From Undaria pinnatifida (Eukaryota > Sar > Phaeophyceae > Laminariales > Alariaceae), in assembly GCA_012845835.1 (NCBI GenBank), contig JABAKD010000011.1, forward strand, positions 14,335,214 through 14,399,213: a DNA stretch of 64,000 nucleotides, in the 5' to 3' direction. Made by a program: the position numbers and the translations under genes. Shown here piece after piece: positions 47,489 to 58,350 of this stretch. The notes beneath the pieces were generated by a model that was not told the DNA's origin, ran no database searches, and saw nothing but the letters and a program-made list of their open reading frames with translations. Each line of letters begins with the position of its first letter. Position 1 is the stretch's first letter.

Positions 47489-50400
47489 GTCATCATCATC
47501 GTCATCATCATCGTCATCATCATCGTCATCATAATTATCATCAGGTTGCACTTTCAGTTTCCTGTAGGCAAAAACACTTTTTTGTGCCAGGTACTGCATA
47601 CAAATCCCCATGATCATGTTGAGCCTCACAAAAAAACGGTGCACTTCCATCGTAGCACGCATGATTCAAAAGCCTAATTCAGTGTTAATAGTCTAGTCGA
47701 AAGTTTAATTGATAGAGCTGTTAGTCGGCACGACTCAAGTCAGCAACTAGTTATAACTCGTGCTAATAGTTAGTTGTTTCCCGAAGGTACCGACTATCCA
47801 ACTTATTTGGATCTCCATACCTGGAGGAAGGATTGCTTGATGGGGGATGAATTTCTTCCTTTTTGAACGGCCGGGGGGGGGGTATTTAGTCTCGCTTCGC
47901 TCGCCTGACGTAAGGTGGCAAGTCCGAAGGTGGCAAGTCCGTCGGCCATCAGCTGGCTTCGCCAGCAGACTTGCCGACTACAGTCAGTTAGGTGGCTAAC
48001 GGGACCTACCGATTAGTTATTAGTCGTCAAATCCTACCGACTCACAGCTCTATTAATTGTGGATCCCACTCAAACGCTAATACTTTGGCCAAAAGATGGT
48101 GACCCTATGGCGTATCATATAATAGCACACGTCCCATCCACCAACATTAATAATACATCTGGTCGTACCTCCCCCTTGGCGAGAGCCTCTTGCCAGTTGA
48201 TCTTGTTGGGGTCATCTTCCATCTTGACCCTCTTTGCCGTGCCGCCTTCCCCCTGTATCCAAAAACCGAAAAGAGAAAGGAAGCCCCGACACAGGTTGGC
48301 CCCTTTCGAACCGCAACCACGTTTTGGGAGGAAAACTACTTGGAATCAATGTGGAACATTTTTAGCAGTTCTACTACTGTACTACTAATCTTTCTTCGGA
48401 GGGTCATAATTGGTACATCTCGGGTCACAGCTCTCTCGGAAGTTGTACTAACGCACACGGTGGCTTACATGCACTGCATATACGTACCTGGGTCACGTTG
48501 ATAAAAATGATTTTGCAAAACAAAAAAAAATCGGATAAGTAAGGCTATTTCTTACACAGTCGGATTTGTCAGTCCAAAACGGCCTTTTTCGACTGAAGCC
48601 CAAATCGTGCTTTCTTACACAGTCGAAAAATATCTTTTTGGACTCAACTTTGTTCGACTGAGCTTTCCGCCCGGGGGGTCCAGTCGTAAAACTTTACTTT
48701 TTCGACTGGATCTGCCAGAACAGCTCAATGGAGGCGCCATTACCCGATCTTTGAACTACAAAATCGTACGAGCTAACGTACCAAATGCATTTCTTTTTGA
48801 AGAGTTTTTTAGGCTGGTTCTCGTGTTTTTCGTGATTTTTTTAATCAAATCGCGAGAGGACGTAGACCCAACCCTAACCCTATAACCCTGGCCCTAACGC
48901 AGGTTAAGGTTAAGGCTAAGGCTCCGATTCGAGCGCGGCTTCGCCGCGTGTGTGCGTGTCGGCAAAACGGAGAAAAAATGCAGAAAAATCCAAATGTATT
49001 TGGTACTTCATACTTTATCTGGTATGATTTGTGGGGTGAGAACACCTTAAAAAGGCTACCAGTACTGCCTCAATAGCCCAAAGGTCGGCATGTATGGCGG
49101 GCTCCAGACCAACTGCCAATTGTGTCCATGCATGGACGACTGTACCTTCTCCATGAGCTCTTCGAGGTACCGAAGCTAAAAGAACGCCCGAGTGACAAAC
49201 GCCAACGCTGCTCTTGTAATACCGTTTCCAGAGTTCGAGTTCGAGTTCGGGAACGATCCAGACTCTGGTCGTACATCCAATTTGCGGGTCACAATCTTCT
49301 TACCACCTTTACCGTTGGGTTCTTCGCCCTGCCGTACTTCCGCAACACCAGTGCTTTTTCACGCCCCGCACTTCCGCAACAGAATTGTGTAATGCATATT
49401 GGCTTTCGTTTCAGGCACCCCGACCTCTTACCGGCGTCAGAGTCGCACCCATGGCGGTAAGGGCGTTGTCGAGAACAATAATCATGTTCTTGCCCCAACG
49501 GCGGCTTTGAAAGCTGGCGTTAGGCGTCGCCCGAGCCCCTCCATAAACACAGTGTCTTTGATGGCAGCGTGATAATCCCTAGCGGAAAAATTGGGCTGCC
49601 AAAGTATCTCGGCGGTTTTCTCCGCATCCATGTCCCCGCGACCCTGCCTGCCCCTCCCCTTAGCCTTAGGTTTGAAGCAAGCACCCCTACACCCCTCAGC
49701 GATCGAGAAATCATCGGCGTCAAGCGAGACCAACGGACCGTCCTTGGTAATGGCTCACCAATGAACCACAATCACTCGCAAGCCCTCACCCGACGTACGA
49801 CCCATGCCGTTCCGCCGTACACCGTCTTCATCCATCAGAAGGTACGACTAGGAAGAACGATGCAATTGGTGGACGAAACTCTCATCCATGTACACGATCA
49901 TTGCAGTCTCTCGGGTTCCTCTTCAGAAAGCGCACCCTCCCATTTCTATGAGAAACCGGCGAATTCGGGCCTTCCTCTCGTCGTTGACGGGGGGGGGGGG
50001 GGAGGGGTCCTTCCCCAGCGGCGTCTATAGCGAAGCCTATATAACAGCCCTCCTACCGCGCGGTTCGACGTCTCAACATTGCACTCTTGTTTGATCCATT
50101 CGTCTACGGTATAATACGTCGGAAAACCCGGTTTCCGCTGTCGTGATTTGAACTGATGAAGGCGCGCAGCTAGCGCAGTGCTCCGAGCTGAGCATTTTCC
50201 TCCCGTCTTCGGTGGTCGCCGCGCCTCGCCCCTATCCCAATGAGGTCAAAAATTCATCCTCCCAATGAGCTCGGATCTGTTCACCGCGCAAGGGCGGCCG
50301 ATATTGCGGTTAGCGGTGGGCACTGAGGTCAAGGAAAACAAGCGTGTCGAGGGTGCATACTTGTCGGGGGCCTCCAATAAATAGACGGTACGGAGCGATC

Positions 50401-53400
50401 GACGCCCTCGCAAAACGTAAAGTTACGAAGGCGTCATAACGATTGAAATCGATTGCCAGCGCGAAATGGGTCGCCGTGCTATTCCATTCCACAGAGGGCA
50501 CGAAAGGGTTGGAGTAACGAACGGTATATGCAGGGGGTACACTTGAGCCTTCAGCAGGTACACACCAGCAATCGTGTTGCAGACGGTACGCAACGGGTTG
50601 CACTGCCCCTCCAATGCACGCACGACAGAGCGATCACACACAAGGTATGGCCAATACAACATTCCACCCCTCTCTACGGGCAGCAGAGCACAATAAACAC
50701 ACACGGCCGTGTACGAAAACAAACGACGGCCGTCTCCATGACTGAGAGAAAGATCAGCACACTTGACCCGTGAAATAAAGTACATGGCTCTATGTATGTA
50801 CCGGGCATATCGTTATCATACTGTAATTACTGTACCTTGAACACTTTTCCTTTGCCCACGCGCAGTAGCTCTGCTGTTCGCGCCAGAGCCGGGTTCTCTT
50901 CCATGCCGGACTGGAAAAGACCGTAGTCCAGCAAAAGCATGTCCTTGCACTGCGAAGCGTCCAAGAGGGCGCCGTGGCAATCAACCAAGCCATCGCGCAC
51001 CACAGAAGCGGCTTGCTGTCGAGCTTGTCGCTGAGGCGTGGTGGCCTTAGCAAGAGTCCCCCCCCTTTATACGATGATCAAACGCCGCCTGTCGTCGCTC
51101 CAGCGCTACTTCGCGAGAAGTAAGCGACGCGGAAAGCGCCACGCGCTGCTGTTCCTGGTTCTCCCCCTTCTTTGACCGCTGTTTCTCTTGTTCAGCAGCA
51201 GCAGCCTCTGCGTCTCGTGCATCGCAAGCAGCCTCCCTCGCCTCGATCCTTTTAGCTTAACCTTCGATCGTGAGCGCCAAGTTAGCCGCCGCTGCGTTGC
51301 CTTTTCGCGTTTTTCGTACGCTTCGGCGCACTCCCAGGAAGAGCGGCCACACGGCGGCCCTTGGGCGGCGTCATCGCACAGACCCTTCGGTCACACAGCA
51401 GTTCTCTATAACAGCAGTACCACTGATATGATACGAGTACTCGTGTACCAGGTATACGATTTTTGAAGCTGTCCAGCAGTACTCGCACCTCAAGCTTCTG
51501 CGCGCGCAAAGCCCAACACAGCCGCACGATCCTGCGCGGGGGTGCAGTCCTTGACGGCCTTGAACATCGCAGAGAAAGAGCGACGTCCCTTCAGAATATT
51601 GAGGTGCCCGTGCTCAGGTCGGCGTGGAATTGGCCCCACGACGCCTTTCAAAAATTCGCTTTGCACGCCCTGGAACCTGGAACGCTAGGTTCTGCCGGCG
51701 ACGCCAGTGTGGTGGAAGCGATTATTGCTGGGCCTGATCCTCACTAATCCTGAGATGTGTGATACATTGTGATACAATTACCGTCACCCCAATGAACAGA
51801 CTCTTCTTTCTCTTGCAGTAGCTTACAATTCAAGGCACAACGCTAATTTTACCGTCTATATTATCACTTCTTCTGGTCGGATGAAATAGGGGGACGAGGT
51901 GCACTGACAGAGGGGGGGGCGGTGACCCTGCTGCGCGGCGCACTCGATTGCTCCGATCATACTCTTCCTAAAATATGGGGTACTCAACGGGGGCCTCACC
52001 TTGCCTACAAAGCTGTCCCGTGCAAGCAGTGCTTCTAGACATCCTATAGTAGCCTCTCATGTCTCTCCTGCTGGCAACAACTCTCAGAATCAGTTCTTTT
52101 CTGCAAGGGTGTCTACTAGAACACTGCTGTTCATTGGCCTTCCGCTGTACGAGTTCCCACATTCTCCTGATAGATCTTCTCTCTGGTCCACGCTTACCGT
52201 AGCTCGGACTCCTTTCTACGCTCACTCATGTTGTTGTACCGCCCCGTTTTACCGCATCTACGTATGCCTAGCCTCTGATTGGCCCATTTAAATATCATAA
52301 TCCCTATTGAAAGATCCACAGAATTCGTACGGAAACCCTTGGCTTCCCAATACTTGAACCGAGTAATATAGTTTCCTTACTAAATCCGACTGATTTTCCA
52401 ATTTCACCACAGGATTTGGAAAGTTTCATAAAATTCTGAAAGGTGTACTAGTTTGGGGGTGAATGTATGCAAATCTAGTACCTCATGATAAATGTGTGTA
52501 CGCCTTATCCCAGAAGTGGTATTTTTTTTTACCTTCTACTGTCCGCTGTATTTATGGTTTGGCCTCGATACTACCACCGCTAGAAAGCTACAGATGACAT
52601 CTTTCATTTCGTCCCACCAAACACATGCACATGCCGTTAAATGGGGCTGCAGATGTCTCGAGAAGCCTTCAATATATTTCGAAGAGCGAGAAAGATACTC
52701 GCGAATTATTTTTTTCCACAAAAATATAAAAATCTGAGCATACTATTTTATGAAAGCCCGATTTATATGGACCATTTAATAATGAGCCTCCGTAAAAAAA
52801 ATAATAAAACGGTTACTTAACTGTCTATGGAAATATCGCCGGACCATCCATTTCAAATATTACGGTACGGGCTATCTATTTCAAATATCACCGGGGCCAT
52901 TAATTCCCAACCCCGGCATTATTCGGCAAAATCGTCTTCCGCGGGCTGCTGGGTGCTCTGCTTCGCAGCAGACGCGGGCGATATGCCGCCATGCCGACGT
53001 ATCTGTGCTTCGTAGCAGGCGCAGGCGGTATGCCGCCATGCCGACGTATATAGCGATGAGTATATGTAATGTAACAACAACAACAGGTGTAAGCGCAACT
53101 CTTGATTGTCAAGCAGCGTGGATAAGTTGACGAGCGCTCCTCAACCTCACCGCTCCTCCTGAAGGCCTCTTGGCGCCACCCGCAGGAACGTCGTCCTCTT
53201 TGTCCCCTCCGTACGAAACCTTAAACGCCTCCAGAATAGAGGAAACCGCCGCGTCCACCCCCTTCTCGTTAGGCCTGCAACATTGGGAGGAGCTCCGCAT
53301 GGCAGCACGTCAATGGGGCAACTCTACACAAGGAGGCATGGCCGTGGAGAATATATGCGTTCAGTAGTGGGCCCGCCGGTTGAGTATAGTGCCGGTTGCC

Positions 53401-54583
53401 TGCTATAGTGCCTGTGAATCGCTTGGCACAGATGGCAACAACCGGTGGTGGCAGTAAGCGGAGTAGTGCCGGTTGCCACTATAGTGCCGGCATTTCCGAC
53501 TATTAATAGCATATTAATACCATATCAATAGCATATTAATAGCCAATACCATCGCACCGCCGATATAGGGGGACCACTACTGTACTACTGTACTACTGTA
53601 CTGTTCTATGACGAAATGACGGTGGTTCTTGCGTGGAAGGGGGACCATAAAGGCAGCAAGCGGGGTGAGGGGTCACTTCAGCTTGCGTTGCCTTGCATTA
53701 CGTCGCGCGCGCGGCATGAAAGGGGTGGAGGAGGAACCCCACATGGTAGCATGGCAGTGGCGAATCAGACTCAGAACTGAGGGTCGGATTGTGGTATTGT
53801 GGTGTTGTGGTATTGCTCGATTTTGATTCAGCCGCGCGATAGGAGAGGGGTAGCTTTTGGGGGGGGGGGGAAGTTTTTTCTCTGATGGCGGTGCTCCTCA
53901 ACTCCAAATGTTCGGAATATCATCATCATCATCATCATTACCATAATCATTCTTCTTTCGCAATATTACTATATATTTGTATACCTAGGCCATGGGGTGG
54001 TTTATTCATCGTATTGCAATTTCAGTTTATTCTATTAATAAGTCACTTTTTCGGTGAGGTTGCTGTACCAAGTAGAGTATTTTATCAAGCCACCGCCCTC
54101 AGAAGGCAAAAACTTGGGTACCATTACCGCAGCACGTGCCTTCAACTTTAATATTCGGATTCAGACTCGCATTCAGGCTCGGGTTCAGAGTCAGATTTAG
54201 GTCCAGCTTCAATATTCGGATTCAGATTCACATTCAGGATAGAGATTTATAGGTTCAGACACAAACGGCAAAACTAGCTCTCGAGTTATCGGGCGGTGGG
54301 ACTGACCGAGTGTTGTCGTCTTTTTCTGGATCCCACGAGATTTCCTCCTCCGACAGGGCGATTGCCTGGAGCGCCGCATAGTGCCTGGACATGGGACAGG
54401 TAGAGACCCAAGGAAAAATGCATCGGACACATCAGATCCCCATTGCATGATCAATGTCTTGCAGGACAGATGTATCTCCGTCAAGTTTCCTGGGCTGGAT
54501 ATGTCCTAGACAGATTGTGGGCAAAAGTTCCGTACGGCAACGTTCATACCACGGTAGGGGTGTAGTCGATATTCGTCATCATC

Positions 54584-54617
<34 letters not shown>

Positions 54618-57600
54618 GTCACCATCATCGTCATTGTCATCATCATCGTCATCGTCATCATCATCATCATCATCGTCATCATCATCATCATCACCATCAT
54701 AATCATAATCATAATAAAAATCATCACTGTTATCATCATCATCATCATCATTCCGCGGTAGTAGTATTAATACTTCCAAGTAGTAGCGCTAGTAACGGTA
54801 GTAACGTAGTAACGGTAGGAGTTGCATGTTTTTGGGTTAACTAATAATAATGTTTCTGACCTTCTGATTGGTTGAGCTGTTGTGATTGGTTGAGCGGTTG
54901 AGCGGTCGAGCCCCTCAAGTTTGAAGTGGGTAACTACCGGTTAGTCTGATTAGTCTGATACTAATACTAATACGAGTATATTTGTTTTTAGGGCTAGCGC
55001 ATACAAATATTGGTAGGGTTGCGAGATTGAATGCCTTCGATGTCATGCTTCGGGTGAGAAAAGTAGTAGCTCAGAAACTTCCGCTGCACCCCTCCCGTGG
55101 GACGGGTCTTATCCTATCGCAACCACGGATAGATGTAGGATCTACTTCAGAAGTGAATGCTCTAGCTCTAGAGCTATAGATGCATGAATTACAATTGGTA
55201 ACGCATTGACGATAAAAAGGCCTGACAGATACCCCCCCCCCGATGTGTGTCGTTCAAGAAAAAACAAAACACGTGCAAGCATGCCAGATTGATAGTTATC
55301 ACTGTGCGGTGCGCATGGCTGCCGGTACCTTCGCAACGGGTACGGGGTGACGGCTTTCTAGACTAGAATCACCGCACGTACATTACATTATGTGGGATAC
55401 ATGCTGCTCGTATAACACCTCTGCAACACGCGGTTTTCGAACAAGACGCAAGAGCCGCCGTGCGTATATCGTGTGGCGCGCATAGAGTGCCCGCATATCA
55501 TCTCTGCAATACCGGGCTTTCGAACTAGACAAAATCGAAGACGCCCTAGCCTACCCTAACCCAGCTCCTAAGTGGTTCGCACGCCTCCAACACTTCTGCA
55601 ACGCCGTAGTTTCGAACCGGCGGGAATCGAAGACGCCCTAACCCCAACCCCAACCCTACCCCTGAGTGGTATGCATGCCTCCCATACCTCTGCAACACCA
55701 GGCTTTCGAACTGGCGGCAGTCGAAGACGCCTTAACCAATCAAGTTGTAGACATGTTTCCCACACTTCAGCAACACCGGCTTTTCGCAGCTGGTGGCAAT
55801 CGAAAACCCCTCAACCCCGACCCTAACGATAACCCTAACGATAATCCTAGCCCTACGCGGTGCGTGTGCTGCCCTCACCTCTGCAACGCTGGGTTTTCGA
55901 ACCGGCGGCAGTCGAAGACGCCGAGCTTTAACGCGTTGACTATACCTTCCGCCGCCTTTACTCCTTCTTCGTCTTGTGAAACTGCCGGAAACCGAAACGG
56001 CACAGGTAAGCGGTAGGCGCGTGTTGCTAGAGCACCACCCACAAGGGATGGATGGGGATGTCGACATGTTTCGTCATTTTTTCTGTTCAAGTCCCGAAAT
56101 CCAGAAGCTTCAATCAACCTTCCGGCTTCTTCTGCTGTGGGCTTCACTTCCCCGATCTTGTCGGCAAACGGTGGGCCGGTGTTCAACTCGTATACTTTTT
56201 GTTTTTCATCCCATCCATCATCTTCGCATTTTCTCCCTCCCTAGGCATAACTCAGACACGGGGTCAGTGAAGCAGGCTCCTTCCGCCCCCCCCCTCTCCC
56301 CATTACGGTACGTTCCTTCACTTTTATATCGAAAATACTTCAGCCCTTTCTTCCCTCGTCGATTCGCATCGAATTGCATCGAACTACTTCATCGAATTGC
56401 GTTGTACCTATACCTACGCTGCTAGGCGCTCTCAGCAGTTGATCCCTTCGATTTATCTTTGCAAATAAACTCATACCATAATTCCACCAAAGATCCGAGA
56501 CGACGTCATCACGTAAGCGTATTATATACCATATATATGGTACATAACAACAACACCACCAACAACACCAACAACAACAGTAACAACAACGATGTTAAGT
56601 TAACCTTCCGGCTTGATGTCTCCCTCTTCTACTGTGGCCTTGGCTTCCCGGACCTCATCGGCAAAGGGTAGCACGATGGCATTTAACCCAGGAGGCGCAA
56701 GCTGCATCCCGTCCTCCATTGATTCTTCCTGCGGTAAGAGCGCAACCATCCTGCCAGGGAGCGGGGTGCGGTAGTTGTAAGGCCGCAAACAGACGAGCGG
56801 AAAGCGCGGGAGCGGGAGTTCGCGAAATCCGATGAAACTCGATGAGCACAAAAAGCTGAAAAGTTGGCATGCTGAACCCCATGCGAGATAAAAAGGGAAG
56901 GCAAGTAGCGGAAGGAGAGAAGGCAAGACACCTGTGACCATGACCTTGTGTCTTGTCCAAAAAGGTCGCTTGGGGTAAAACCTCTTACTATTCGTAATGG
57001 TTGGGCTGGAGAGCAGAAGTGATGATAAAAAAATAAAAATAAAACATGGGGAGGGGGTGGGGCGACGACGCAAGCGGGGGCAGGCCAACGGTATCAGCGG
57101 CACTAGTACGAAATAACCGAAACAACAGCCGCAGACGTAGAGTCAGCCGCCTGTTGCGAGCCTTCTATATCTGTCGCTGAAGAAATGAGAAATAGAACCG
57201 TGCTACGCTAGGAGTTGCACGTTTGAGCCTTAATACTTCGCACCGACCAGGCTTTTTTTCAGGGCTTTTTCACGGTTCATTTATCACGAGTCGGGTCGGT
57301 TTCTGGTCGGCCTGATCCGACCCGATCCGATCCGTGAGTTTGGAACAAATTCTGACCCGATCCGTGACATTTCGAGCACCCCCTGCTCCCACCGGACTCG
57401 ACCCGTGATATTTTGAAACATCCCTGACCCGGCCCGCGGGTCGGGTTATGGCCCGTGAAAAAAAATAGTTTATTTTTCTGTACTTTAGTCGTTAGATGCG
57501 TACATGGCCCAGGGGATTGCGTACCGTGCCTAGCTTATAATTATTCTCCAAGCCGGTTGATGGGTGTGATGATGCGTGATGGTGTGTGATGATGTAATGA

Positions 57601-58315
57601 GGGGATGTGTAATGTAATGAGGGGATGTGTAATGTAATGAGGGGATGTGTAACGTAATGAGGGGATGTGTAATGTAATGGGGGTATATAGCTCGTCAAGT
57701 CGGGTGCCCCAAGAAAAAGAAGTGCACCCTTGCCGTGGCACGCATCAACCATAATTCAATCACCCCTTGAATCGCGCGTCGTGTTCGCCGAGCGACACCA
57801 GTCCGCTCACCTCGACGATGCACCGTTGGCCCGAGTGAGCCTCGCCAGAGCGTACACCTTCGCCGCCACCATCGCCTCGTGAAGAGCAATGAAAGCTTTT
57901 GCAGACCTGATATATACCGACAGGCAGCGGGGACGACCGTGCCAGGAAATGAAAGTGAATGAGATACATACGCGACAGCGCTCGAGAAATTTTGAGTTAA
58001 CGCCTTTGGAACCGCAGCAGTAGTAGCAGCAGTAGTAGTAGTGGTAGTAGCAGTAGTTGCAGTATTAGTAGTATTAGTAGTAGTAGTAGCAGCAGCAGAA
58101 GTAGTATTAGTAGTAGTAGCAGTAGTAGTAGCAGTAGTAGTAGTAGCAGTAGTAACAGTAGTAGTAGTAGTAGCAGTAGCAGTAGAAGTAGTTGTAGTAG
58201 TAGCAGTAGTAGTAGCAGTAGTAGTAGTAGTAGTAGCAGTAGTAGCAGCAGTAGTAGTAGCATTAGTAGTAGTAGTAATAGCAGTAGTAGTAGCAGTGGT
58301 AGCAGCAGTAGTAGC

Positions 58316-58350
<35 letters not shown>

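Noticed and set aside
56112-56175. Extra in-frame Ku70 exon
   Set aside because: The neighbouring exons join in phase without it, and it duplicates the tail of the previous exon.
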